NCBI GenBank assembly: GCA_015501075.1
Contig: JADNYJ010000333.1
Location: 1 to 35,530, forward strand
DNA length: 35,530 nucleotides
Reading direction: 5' to 3'
Source: Gymnopilus junonius
Taxonomy: Eukaryota > Basidiomycota > Agaricomycetes > Agaricales > Galerinaceae
Shown here: piece by piece, positions 9,991 through 20,825 of the stretch
Position numbering within the stretch: the first letter of the stretch is position 1
Layout of the letters: each line of letters starts with the position of its first letter
The notes under the pieces: model-generated
The model's database searches: none
What the model saw: the letters and a program-made list of their open reading frames with translations, nothing else
What the model was told of the DNA's origin: nothing
Made by a program: the position numbers and the translations under genes

Positions 9991-12140
9991 CTCAATAGGC
10001 TTAGCAGCACCAAGTCTCAGAAAGAGGCTCATGCATATGAGCACTTATTGTCTGATGCTGAAGAAGATGTCTTGGCTGATTGGGCAAAAACACTTGGTTG
10101 GCATGGCCTGCTGGTCATCTTAGATATGCTCACTGAGCATGCATTGGCAAGAAAAATAACATTCTGGATCAGATTTCTCAAGGCTGATGATATTGTTTGA
10201 ATTGTCATTTGTGATCTAGTTGATTGCTGGGACTAAAGTTGGCACAAATTGGCTGCACAAGTTCATGGACAGGCACCCAGAACTTAAGATAAAGAAGACC
10301 TCTGCTCTTGAAGAATGTCAAGCATGGTCACTGAATCACACAGTTGTTGCTGATTTTTTCAAAATGGTGAAAGATGTCATTGATGTATGTTCTTAATGCA
10401 GCCTATAATGACATCATTGATTCATTGATATCTAATCTAGGAATATCAAATCCCACCCAAGAATATTTACAATGCTGATGAGAAGGGAATCCAACTTGGA
10501 GTCATAAAGAGTGTCACAGCAATTGTGGATCACAACCAAAAGAATGTCCAGCAAGTTGAGAATAGCAACAGGGAGATGGTCACCATTATTGAAACAGTTT
10601 CAGCTGATGGTTTGGCACTTCCACCTTCAGTTATTTTTCAAGGAAAGCAATGAGTCCTAGAGTGGAGAAAAGAGAACCCATGTGATGCCAGGTAATTGTA
10701 ATTCACTAGATGTTGTCTATACAATTGTCAATATGCATTCTTTTTCCCATATGTGATTTAGTATATCAATTTCCAAAAACAGATGGACTGACAAGGAGCT
10801 TGGAAGTACATAGATTGAAAAAGACTTCCATCCCATGTCCCAGGTGCAGAATAAATCAAATGGTTATTGCCTTCTGATTCTTGATGGGCATAACTCACAT
10901 TGCACCTTCAAGTTCTGCTACTTTGCCTCCAAGAACTGGATTATAGTCATTTGCTTGCCATCCCATACAACTCATGCTTTGCAGCCCTGCTATGTCAGTG
11001 TCTTCAGCCCCTTGTCTAGTCACTGGAAATCACTTGTTGTTTGCCTATCTCATGATGGTATTGCCATCACAAAGTTCAACTTTCTAAAACACTATCATAC
11101 TGCATGTCAGAAAGCCTTCAAACCAGCTACAATTATTTCTGCATTCACAAAATCTGCAATCTGGCCATTAAATCCACTTGCCATTCCTGATGAGGCCTAT
11201 GAACCTACAAAGAACACAACAACCCAGGCAGCAATGCCTGTGTTATCCAATCTCACTCCCCTTTTACAAGCAGTTGATGAGGCTGACATCAATTCTACAC
11301 CATCAAGCTCTACTACACTAAGCACTGGTGGTACTGGACCTATCTCTGTAGCATCTTCCACCAATTCCTCCCAGTCCAATATCTCTTCCTTATCCATTAC
11401 TATGCAATGTTACCAACTAGCCAGCCTCCCCACCTCCTTACTACCCACTGCTGGCAGAGCAGACCTGTGCAAGCAGAATGATCAGCTGTGGGCACTCCTG
11501 GAAGAAGTAAAGGTCCAACTGGAAAGGGACCATGCTATAAAGGTGCTTATGGTAGAGGAAAATGAGCAGCTATGACAGATTTTGTATGAGAAGGAAACTC
11601 AGAAGAAAAAACCTACTCATCTTCTGAGGCACATCATATGACTTCAGAGGAGAATTTAGAGGCCCTGGTACTTTCAGAGTTGAAGGGAATGTGGAAAGGG
11701 GTGATGAAAGATGCAGCTTTCAAAACAGCCTTGAAGTTACATCAGAAATTAATCAAGGATGCAGAGAAGAAGGTGGTACAGGAACTGAGGAGAGCTGAGA
11801 AAGAGGCAGCACAGGAATTGAAGAGGATTGAAAGGGAGGCAGTACAGGAATTGAAAGGGGTAGAACAGGAGGAGAAGAAATGAAAATGTGAGGAGGAAAA
11901 GAAACAGAAAGCCAAGGAGAAGGCAACAGAGCAGGAACAGAAATGAGCAGCAAGGGAGGAAAAGGCAAGAGAGAAGGTTGAGAAAGAAAATACAAAAGCA
12001 CATGGCTGAGATCACAGTAGGGGCCTAAGTCAAGGCAGAGGTCAAGGCAGAGGCTGGAGTACTGCAACTGCAGCTTATGCCTGAGGTGAGAGTGAAGAGC
12101 CTGAGGAGGGATCTGAGGATCTAGGAAGCCAAGTATTTAA
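9991..12140 (+). pseudogene. pogo/Tigger-type DDE transposase, truncated and decayed
   Basis: A Tc1/mariner-superfamily transposase of the pogo group (CENP-B-like helix-turn-helix plus DDE_1 core). The left end gives a CENP-B-like HTH (DAEEDVLADWAKTLGWHG), then VGTNWLHKFMDRHPEL. After an intron (10385-10440) come NIYNADEKGIQLG and IETVSADGLALPPSVIFQG. After a second intron (10692-10761) come LLILDGHNSH and LPSHTTHALQPCYVSVF. The first two acidic residues are present (10477, 10883). At the third, the family's LQPLDVxxF reads LQPCYVSVF, so the Asp is replaced by Tyr at 10991-10993. The tail is a long Lys/Glu coiled coil and an RG-rich patch. Many in-frame stops, mostly TGA in Arg contexts, interrupt it. 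The N-terminus appears cut by the copia LTR. There is no CpG in the whole gene by eye. Confidence 0.85.
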
Positions 12141-12666
12141 GGATGAGTGGAACATTGTGCAACATATTGCATTTGGCATACCTGAACCACCTCATCCAGA
12201 CTCCATTTTCAGCAAGCACAACCTTCAGTTAATAACCCTCCTCCTGTGCCCATGCACCTCCAGCATTGACCTTGATGAATTTCATTGCTTTGCAGTCATC
12301 CCAAGTGGCAGATCAGGCTGGTTCAGTCAACACAGTAAGTGCACCAGCCAGAAAAAATCCTACATGTAAAGCACATAAAATTTAGCTTTATAGTGAATCT
12401 ACAATGAATAGGAAAAGCTTACCTTGGCTTGATGTGACTGTGATGCTGCTTGATGATGAGCAATGATGAAGGAAGTGAAAGATAAATGACTTTATCCTTA
12501 TCTCTGCTATCAGCATGCATCATAGCCATGCCAAAGCACAATGATTCCCATGCATGGCTGGCTTCCATGTGAATTCACTATTTTGGGGTCTCTCCAGAAA
12601 AAAATTCATTGTGCCAGTTGCAGTCAAATAAAAAATATCAACTTTGAGTACTGTACACTTTAGATG
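12141..12666. other. Old transposon-derived spacer, no gene
   Basis: CpG-free continuation of the pogo region, with no coding signal that I can follow. It ends at the target duplication of gypsy-1. The sequence just left of the duplication (12650-12671) would have joined that at 22698 before gypsy-1 inserted. Confidence 0.45.
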
Positions 12667-12671
12667 TATGA

Positions 12672-13157
12672 TGTTAAAGTTGTGCTTAAATGGAGCAGAG
12701 GGAGAGGCAGGGCAGAGCAGAGGAGGTCCATGTCGGAGCTACATTGGAGTATCTCAGTGTTGGAGTTGGTCATGAAGCGTAAACATATGTAGACATAGGT
12801 TTGAGACTTCAGCTTCAATGTATGTGTTGTGCTCCATTGTCTGGATGTTGTCTCAAATTTTGGAGTTGGGTTGGACAAGAGAGCAGAGTAGAGAGCATGG
12901 ATTGATTAATGAACAATATATGAACTGAGGTACATAATAATAGTTCTAAGGTTTTTATACTACAGAGGAAACTAAGTGGAGACTGTATGTGTACTAGTGA
13001 GCAGGCAAACGTGTAAGTTATCCTGTGCTACTTGGAGTCATCTAGCTACATGTAACTTAAGTGTCTATGTGTTCTGACCTGTAGTAATTTGAGGAGATTA
13101 TGAAGTCAGAGTTCATATAGTCAGAGATCAGAGTTGGTCAGAGGCATGTATATAACA
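12672..13157 (-). repeat. Gypsy-1 3' LTR
   Basis: 486 bp, aligned without gaps to 22207-22692. In plus orientation it starts TGTTAAAG and ends TATAACA. About 22 difference sites separate it from its partner. Seventeen of these are TG against CA, or CG against TG/CA, as expected from CpG decay after insertion. It keeps a few CpGs (for example at 12734). Confidence 0.95.
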
Positions 13158-13170
13158 GTATTTCCCCCTT
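13158..13170 (-). other. Gypsy-1 polypurine tract
   Basis: On the minus strand, AAGGGGGAAATAC sits immediately before the 3' LTR. This is the expected plus-strand primer for reverse transcription. Confidence 0.75.
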
Positions 13171-13267
13171 AGGCTGAACCTTGAGGCCTGAGTGTGGGAA
13201 TAGTCATGTGCTGGTTGGTTTTGGTTGTTTTGAAAATTTCATTCAGTCCTCTCTTCAGTACTTTGAT

Positions 13268-14259
13268 ATGGTGCATACCAATTCTGGCTTGGAAGATCTT
13301 GATGCACAAGAGCAGGAGCTCATGCTCCAGAAGGAAGAGCTTCATCGGAAGCAAGAATGGAAGGAGCAGAAGGCACACGAGGCAGAGGAGCATGCAGAGG
13401 CAGCTCGAGAGGCAGAATGGGTAGCAGAGGAAGCATGGAGGGCAGCAGAGGTGGAGCGGAGAAGTGCAGTGAAAGAGAAGAAGAAAGCGAAGGTGGTTGC
13501 AATGAAGCAGAAGATGGTTGTGATGCAGGAGTTGACTGGAGCATATGAGGAGGTGGAAGGGCTCATCTGTGAGTGGTGTGTGCAGGTGGTGATGGTGTGC
13601 CAGTGGCCAAGGTAAGTCCTATTGTTCTTGTTTTTTTTTGTTATGATTTAATTATTGACTTATCATTTGTTTTTAGGGAGGGAACCAGCAAGGCAGTGTC
13701 ATGTGAGTGCTGCAGAATTCAATGCAAGGGGTGCAAGGTCGCCAGAGAAGCTGCAGGGTCAGAGGTGCAGGTGGGATCAGAGGTGTGACCAGCCAAGGTG
13801 AAAAGGGTGGTGAAGCCCAAAACCAAGATGACAGCAGAGGTGCCAGGTATCGAGCATGTCATGCAATACCTGAGGGAGATCCAGGACTTGTTGGAAGACA
13901 TGTCCTGGATCCAAGATCCTACATATGCACAGTCAGAGGCAAGTGAGTCAGAGTACATGCCATCAGATGAGGAGGAGTTGGATGAGGAGGCAGAGGATTT
14001 GGCAGAGGAGTTGGAAACAGTCTTGGCAGCCATGGACATGGGGGAGAAATTGGAGGTGGAGGAGTTGGAGGAGTTGGAGGAAGAGGTAGTGGGAGTAGTG
14101 GTGGGTGGACAGGAGGAAATGGAAATAGAAAGCAAGAGTGAGAGTGAGAGTGAGGGAGAAGTGGAGTTGAAGAGGAAAAGGGAAGAGTCATCAGAGTCAG
14201 AGGAGTTGGAGTATGAGGAGTTGGAGGACGAGGTGCCAGCAAAGCATGCTCATCAATAG
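13268..14259 (+). pseudogene. Antisense spliced coiled-coil/cysteine-cluster gene inside gypsy-1
   Basis: This gene runs opposite to the retroelement, between the 3' LTR and the chromodomain. Exon 1 is 13268-13611, the intron 13612-13676 (GTAAGT..TTTTTAG) and exon 2 13677-14259. Together they make 309 codons in one phase. The N-terminal 95 residues are a Glu/Lys/Arg/Ala coiled coil. Next comes a cysteine cluster spanning the splice junction with spacing C-x2-C-x6-C-x12-C-x-C-C-x3-C-x2-C (CEWC, CQWPR, then CECCRIQCKGC), which suggests metal binding. A basic KRVVKPKTK patch, a YLREIQDLLEDM helix and a very acidic Ser/Glu tail with one KRKREE patch follow. One TGA (13786-13788) interrupts it in a probable Arg position. 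Its promoter would lie in or near the 3' LTR. It resembles a small DNA- or chromatin-binding protein, but I cannot assign a family. Confidence 0.7.
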
Positions 14260-14300
14260 ATAGTTATTTTTTTTTTTTTTGTAGTCTTTCTTTTGTTTTT

Positions 14301-17300
14301 CTATATACTTGTTTTTTTCTTGTTAGTGATGTTTTTGGGTGAGTCATAAGCTAAGTGAGAGAATGAAAGGGGTCTGGGTTTGTTGGGGTAAGTGGAGTGA
14401 AAGTCAGAGATGAGGTTGGGTGCATGTTCAAGTTCAGTAGCTGGGAGCCAGGATTGTTCTTCATTGGTGCCTTCATAACCTAACCACCAAACTAAGTACA
14501 ATAGTTTGCACTTGCATCATTGATCAAGCTTGGAGTGAGGACTTTGGCAATTTCATATTCGATTTCACCTTCAACTTCAACAGGTGGAGGTGGAGGTTGA
14601 GTCTGATTTGGAATGATGTTTGGAGTAAATGGTTCCAGCATAGAAACATGGTAAATGGGGTGAACACCATGCATGGAGTCAGGAAGTTGTAAGGTAAAGG
14701 AATGTGTGCCAGCTTTGGTGATGATATCAAAAGGACCATAATATTTTTTGGAGAGTTTCTTGGAGGGATGTGTGGTGTGGAAGAATTTTGCTTTGATGAA
14801 TGCTTGTGTCTGACTTGGAAGTCCAGTGGCGAGTTGTCAGAGGTCGGCAGAGACTTGATAATGCTTTTGTGATTCAGCATAGCATTCTTGAGTTCTTTGT
14901 GTAATTTGTCTAATCAACAACAAAATCATGAGCATGAGTGGAGGTGAGGTCATTCAGGGTGGATAGCCATGTTAGGGTGGTAACCTTTATTAGTGAAGAA
15001 AGGTGAGATGCCAGTTGTAGCACTAGGAGCATTATTGTAAGCAAACTCTGCAAGAGGTAGTAGACTTGACCAATTGTCTTGCTGATAGTTGCAATAAATT
15101 CGGAGGTATTGCTCTAGTGTCTGATTTAGTACATTCAGTCTGGCCATCACCTTCAGGATGGTAATCCAGAGGTGAAATGTAGTTTCATGTCGAGTGCTTT
15201 CCTAGAGAGTGGAAAAAGCAGGAGACAAATTCAGGTCCATGGTCAGAGGTGATGTGTTTGGGGATGCCATGCTTTGAGAATACATGCATAACAAAAAGCA
15301 TGGTGAGGTCTTTGGAGGTGCAAGCAGAGGTGGTTGGAATAAAGATAGCTTGCTTGGTGAGTTGGTCAACAATGACTAGGATCGCATTGTGTCCATCAGA
15401 TGTTGGAAGGATTTCAATAAAGTCCATTGAGATGGAGTTTCCAGGGATGTTCGGGGATCAGAAGCTGCTTGAGCAATCCATAGGGTTTATGTCATTGAGG
15501 TTTGGAACACATACATGTAGTACATGATTTGCAGTACTTCTTTATAAAGTCATGGAAGTGAAGGCCAGGTGTAATCACAGAGGATAAGACTCATTATCTT
15601 ATTTTGACCAGGGTGTCCAGTGAGGATGTGATCATGCTTGTATTGGAGTATGCAGAGTCAGAGGTTGGAGGCATCAGAAACATAGATATGGGATTCATGA
15701 TGGAGGTAACCTTCTGGATCTAAAGACCAGTGTGGTTTTGGTTCCTTCAAATGTGCCAGGTAAACTGGGTTGGAGGGTAGCACAGTGAGGATGTCTTGTC
15801 GAGTAGGTCAGAGTCCATGAGTGATACTGCACAGAGGGTCAGTTCAAAGAGTTGGGTGGCATGGAGGGATGCAGAGACTTGTTCTTGAGTGAAAATGGGT
15901 TGGAAGTTGCTGGGATTGACACTTGCATAGTCGCTATTTCCCCCTTTGGGGTAGACATCCCATCATCTAGTTAAAGAGTCAGGTTTTGTTCCAAGATGTC
16001 CAGGGCAGAAATGAATGATGAGGTTGAATTGACAGAGGTATTTGGACCAAGTGGGCTTGTCCAGTGTGTAAGAACTTTTGTAGTTGCAAAATATGTTAAA
16101 TTCTTGTGGTCAGTGATGACATCAATTGGAGTGGTGGAGCCTTCCAGATAGTGTCGCTATACTTTAAACACATTGAAAATTGCCAGTAGTTCTTTATTGT
16201 GGGTGTCATAGTTAATTTCAGGACCTGTGAAAGTACGTGAGTGAAATGCAACAGGGTGAATCTCATCATTGGAGGTGTGGATGGAGAGGATCACTCCAAG
16301 TGTGTAGTCAGAAGCATTGGTTTCAACAATAATTGGACTGTCAGGAACCCAGTGAGTGAGGATTGGAGTGGTTGTAAATGCTTTCTTGAGCTTGCTGAAA
16401 GCTTTTCAAGCAGCATCATTGAATTGCCAAGGGATTCCTTTCCTAGTGAGTCAGGTGAGCAGAACAATGATGTTGGAGTAGTCAGAGATAAAACATTGGT
16501 AGAAATTCACAAAACCTAAAAAGGATTGAACATCCTTAATCTTCTTGGGTTCAGGCCAGTCTTGGATGGTCTTGATCTTGCTTTCATCCATCTGGAGGTC
16601 TTCTGGGGAAAGGATGAATCCAAGGTAATTTACCATGTTTGTAGAGAAATTGCATTTGTCAGAGCAGGCATATAGACCATGTTGTTGGAGATGTCAGAGG
16701 ACTTCACAAACAGTTTCTTATGCTGGGTAGGATCATCAGAGTAGATTAGAATGTTGTCGAGGTAAATGATGACAGACACATCTAATAAATCACTTAGTAT
16801 ATCATTCATAAAGCATTGAAAAATGGCAGGTGCATTGGACAGTCCAAATGGCATAATGTTCCATTCAAATGATCCATAGTGTGTTCGGAATGCTGTTTTC
16901 CATTCATCACCTTCTGCTATGCAGACTAGGTGATAGGCATGTCAGAGGTTGATAGCTGTATAGATGCATGCTTTACCAGCAGTGGACAGGAGGTCAGAGA
17001 TGAGCAGAAGTGAATATTGGTCTTTCTTCATGATCTTGTTTAAACCTCTGAAGTTGATGCAAAGTTGTAGTGATCCATCCTTTTTGTGAACAAAAAGGAT
17101 CAGAGCACCATGCAGAGAGGTTGAAGGATGAATGAAACTGATTTGGAGGTGCTCATCAATGAATTCTCAGAGGGATTGAAGTTCAGATTGTGAAAGGGAG
17201 TACATGTGTCCAACTGGAGGGAAAGTGCCAGGTTCCAGATTAATCTTGAGGTCATAAAGGTTGATGGGGTGCAAGCATGTCAGCTTTAGATTTACTGAAG

Positions 17301-17683
17301 ACATCTGCAAAGTCATGGTATTCAGGAGGAATACTAGACAGATCAGGTGCTTCATTGGAGATAGAAGCAGCATGAGCAGAGATGTCAGAGTTGGAGAGGT
17401 GAACAGTGAAACTTTGAGTGCCAGGTAACTTGCATGCTCTTGCAAAAGCAGCTGCATTGATTAGTGGGATGTGAGGTGCATCAGAAGATGCTACGGAGGT
17501 CAGAGGTGTCAGAGTTGTAACCATAGGAGTAGTCAGAGGAAGCAGAGGGGTTGGAGGTTCCAATAGTGGAGGTGTAGGCAGCAGAGCTGGCCTAGGGGAT
17601 GACGTCAGAGCTGGGTCATCAAGTACATCAGGAAAAAGCATTTTTGCCCTGAACAAACTCAGGCAAACACAGGGCTTACCCAA
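14301..17683 (-). pseudogene. Gypsy-1 pol: RT, RNase H, integrase, chromodomain
   Basis: Read on the minus strand, the RT side starts with PPEYHDFADVFSKSKADMLAP (about 17300), followed by KKDGSLQLCINFRGLN, YTAINL and [26 protein letters not shown] (16750). RNase H shows ETNASDYTLG (about 16316) and DHKNLTYF. Integrase shows SMDFIEILPTSDGHN (about 15420), ITSDHGPEF and NQTLEQYL. The C-terminus is a chromodomain with YLVWWLGYEGTNEEQSWLPA (about 14490-14430). Key acids are lost: the first RT Asp is Asn (16948-16950), YLDD reads YLDN (16753-16755) and the first RNase H Asp is Asn (16316-16318). Each fits CpG decay. Many TGA stops and single-base indels occur, for example before the chromodomain near 14530. 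The 5' end was separated from the protease by the nested insertion. Confidence 0.88.
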
Positions 17684-18989
17684 TCCATCACTTTGGTCTA
17701 GGAGCTCCTATCACGTCTCTGAGCACTCTGTGTTCCCCCAGGTGCTCTCAGCAACAGCTCTTCAATAAAAAGCTCTAGAATCACTCAGAGCTCCCAGGGG
17801 TAAAATAAATTAGGATAGTCAAGTAATACAGTAATACTAATAGATAGTTGAGTTCAGACAATCATGTGACCTCTGCCCTGGAATTGCAAGCTGAAGTTGC
17901 AAGGCAAAAGTCACATGAACGCCATCTGTGGTAGCCCCTCCAATCTCCTTTACTAGTATTTAGTTCTGTCCAATAAGTAAAGAAAATGAATTATATTCTT
18001 TATAATTTAATACACTACTGTATATACATGGCTTATAGATCACAAAAAAGAAAAACAAAAGCAACAGGAGGAATCTCCATGTTGCAGGGGTAGGAAGACA
18101 AGTGGTGGTGTGGTGGAAGGGCCAGCTGTGATGCAACGCTGCAGGCGTCTGCCCAACTCACACATAGCAAGAGGGTTGAGCCATGGCAAGGTCAATGCCA
18201 TGTGTTGGTGGTAGCTGGGTGCAACTGCACCACCCATGAGCCCAGCTCGTCCTTGCAACCGAGAAGCAAGAGGTGGTCATGTGTGACTACCAGTGACCAT
18301 ACCCACCCTCCAGCTTGATGCAGCAAGTTGAGAGGGTGGGGAAGCAGTGATGACAGCCGCTGTGCACCAGAGAGTCAGCGTAACCACCTCTGACTCGCTC
18401 TTCGATATGAGGGAGGTGGAGTGGGTGATGGCAGCAGAATGTGGGTGAGTGGGGCGAGTACGTAGCCCTCAGCACCCTCCTGCTTGGCGTTGCAAGCGAA
18501 GAAGGGGCGGCAAGGTGGCGGTGGGACAGTGATGGTGTTGGTGTTGGCCTGGGTTGTAGAGGCAAATAACCCACCTCCGACTTGCTCTTCCATGCGAGGG
18601 AGATGGGGGTGAGGTTGTCGAGAGGAAAGGGAAAATAACTACCCACGTCTCGCTTTTGCTGGGCGAGGGGGGCAGTGGAGGCACCAGGGTACATAAGAAA
18701 TCAAATCTAGAGAAAATAAAACAATCTTATCAGTAAAATATAGAAGAAAATAGAAGAATAGAAAGAAAAAAGACATACACATGGATTTCGCATGTACGTC
18801 CTTCCACATACCGTCGGGCCTCCCATACCATGGGTCCCCCCTTTGTAACGCCTACCCCACACTCATTTTGAGAAAGCCCACATCCTCCTTGGAGGGAGGG
18901 GCAAGAACCATGACAGAGGGAGAAGAAGGAAGAGGGCGGGTGACCAAGTGGAAGAGAGAGCGGGATCGATGATGCACAGGCCATTGATC

Positions 18990-19040
18990 CATTTGGAGTT
19001 TGCCAGTCAGCCAAGTTTGGCTGACCTTGGACTCCAAATG
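18990..19040. repeat. Hairpin with two stacked inverted repeats
   Basis: Outer arms CATTTGGAGT (18990-18999) and ACTCCAAATG (19031-19040) enclose inner arms GTCAGCCAA (19006-19014) and TTGGCTGAC (19017-19025) around a two-base loop. Both arm pairs are perfect. Weaker pairing continues outward (TGCACAG with CTGTGCA). Confidence 0.75.
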
Positions 19041-19130
19041 TCTGTGCACATTGACCCCCTTCTCCCAGCAAACACAGATCAACCATGGTCAAACTGATGC
19101 TTGATCTTGTTTATTGAATGGGAGGAGAAG

Positions 19131-19182
19131 TGGGAAAGTGCAGATGGAGAGTCGGACTTGACTTTCTGTCTGCACTTTCCCA
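19131..19182. repeat. Perfect 14 bp inverted repeat
   Basis: TGGGAAAGTGCAGA (19131-19144) is exactly repeated in inverse at 19169-19182, with a 24-base spacer. It lies 90 bases beyond the stacked hairpin in the nested insertion. Confidence 0.8.
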
Positions 19183-19423
19183 TTGGTCACATGATGGTGA
19201 TCAACAAAAGTTGAACTTCACATTCGAGACTTCTCTTGTCTTTACACCATCACCCACCCCTCCCACTTCTCTTCCCTCTCCCCTTCCTCTTTCCACCACC
19301 TCTTGCTGCTGCCTCTGGCATCCAGAGTCAATCGTGGATGCCAGCCTGGTTGGCAAGGATTGATGCCACATGACACAGGCATGAAGTGGCAGTCACCCAC
19401 CCCCGCATTGTCCAGCCTTGCTG

Positions 19424-19990
19424 GCCCAGGTACGCCTCTCTCTCCCTCTCTTTTTTTTCTTTCTTAGTAACTATTTATTTTTTAGGATATCCTCCCTCGC
19501 CATCATCACTGCCTCCTCCTTCTGCCTTTGCCGCAACACGTCATGATTGCCCTCTCACACACCACTTCCACCCTCCGCACTGACATGGATGCCAGCTAGC
19601 CCATCGATGGGCTGATGGCTGTATGGCCCATGTCATGACTGGTGGTGTGGCTGCTTCACACGGCCTCCCTAGCACTGGTAAGTCCCCCTTCCCTTTCTTT
19701 TCTACACCAACACTAACATATGACTTCAACAGGAAACTCTGACCTCTGTGGGTGCCAATGCACCTCAACGGCAGTCCTCGGCTGCCACCACCATCTTGCG
19801 CACATCTCCTCCATGGCACATCACTGCCACCTCCTCCACCCTGCTTGTCTGAGTCACTGGCCTAGGTACATACCTCCCCTCCTCTTTTTCACATAAGTTT
19901 CTTATTGACTAGTCACCTATGTAGGACACCCCTCCCTCGCTGTCACCGCCGCCGCCATCAACACCAACATAGGTCCTTATTACTGTATCT
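19424..19990 (+). other. Array of intron-like segments in the nested insertion
   Basis: Three stretches look like consecutive introns. One runs from GGTACGCC (about 19429) to TTTTTTAG (about 19483). One runs from GTAAGTCC (about 19679) to CTTCAACAG (about 19732). One runs from GGTACATACC (about 19865) to CTATGTAG (about 19924). Each is about 50-65 bp with a pyrimidine tract. The exon-like blocks between them are C-rich and begin with similar words (CTCCCTCGC), but no frame gives a recognisable protein. It may be a captured or non-coding transcript. Confidence 0.3.
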
Positions 19991-20340
19991 GGAGGGGAGA
20001 AGGGGTAGATAGTGCTGTTTTCCAAGTAGTTAGTATTACCCTCTGTATATACACAGCCCATGTACCCCTTATGCAGTTTTGTATATATATTTGTTTTACT
20101 TCTTACTTGCATTTCTGAGTTAAATAACACTTGAATCTAAAGTATCCTGGTCAGAGCTTTGACTGACAAACTCCAGATGCCCTCAGAATACACTAAGCAG
20201 CTCTATGAGATGCTACAGAGCAATCTCTGGGTGCTCTGGGACTATCCATAGGAAATTATTTTTTGTGAGGATTGGATGAGAGCACTCTGACAGCTTTGAT
20301 GCTCTCATGCTCTAGAACACTCCCAGGAGCCCCAGTGGCT

Positions 20341-20766
20341 CTAGAGCTTTTCTTTGTTTTCCTGATGTAGTTCAGAGCAGAAGTTGATATGGCCCAATTT
20401 CCAGTCAATCAATGGATTGTAGCAGAAGAGCCAGTTATATCCTAGAACCAGAACACAAGAAGAATCCAATGAGGTTATGAAAAAGTTGATAGTAATGGTT
20501 TTACCAGAGGGGAATGTAATTGGAAAGAAGAGGGTTTCAGTAATCATGTTGCCATAGGAGCCATCAATTAGTTTGAGCTTAACTGGATTGATTGGAGAAG
20601 GGAGTAAATTATTAGAATGAATGAAATGGGTATCAACAAAACAATGACTAGATCCAGAGTCAATTAATGTTAAGGCTTTCAAGTCAGAGCAGATTGGAGA
20701 TGTTAGCAGAAGTCAGAGTGAATCAGGATCAGAAAGAGCAGATACATTTAGTCTTACTTCCTTCAT
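20341..20766 (-). pseudogene. Gypsy-1 aspartyl protease
   Basis: A retropepsin-type protease that would cut the Gag-Pol polyprotein. It has the active site [13 protein letters not shown], a hydrophobic flap region ([12 protein letters not shown]) and the family block [18 protein letters not shown]. Reading can start at an ATG at 20766. One TGA lies between that ATG and the active site, in a place where Arg is possible. The frame closes at 20341, at the edge of the nested insertion. Confidence 0.82.
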
Positions 20767-20825
20767 GTGCACACAGCCAGTGTCAATGTGATCCCCAGTG
20801 TGTGCAAAGGGATGAGGACTGCTGA

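Larger units (their letters stand above)
17690..20345. mobile_element. Probable nested insertion within gypsy-1
   Basis: This block separates the protease (ending at 20341) from the RT side of pol (starting at about 17683). It has no retroelement translation of its own and contains clearly more CpG than the surrounding gypsy-1 sequence. Both margins are rich in GAGCAC/GTGCTC and CTCTAGA words. They also carry inverted GGATAGTC (17812-17819) and GACTATCC (20251-20258) beside AT-rich tracts, suggesting degenerate terminal or subterminal inverted repeats. The inside has a G-rich half (18060-18690) and a C-rich half (19240-19990) with intron-like tracts. Exact ends and a target duplication were not found, and no transposase is seen. 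A non-autonomous DNA element is the best guess. Confidence 0.4.

Noticed and set aside
11749..12067. Leucine/serine/proline-rich minus-strand ORFs
   Set aside because: They are the antisense shadow of the Lys/Glu coiled coil of the pogo transposase.
13719..14242. Ser- and Pro-rich minus-strand ORFs opposite the antisense gene
   Set aside because: They mirror the acidic Glu/Ser codons of the plus-strand gene. They lack the Cys cluster and intron logic and do not match gypsy pol.
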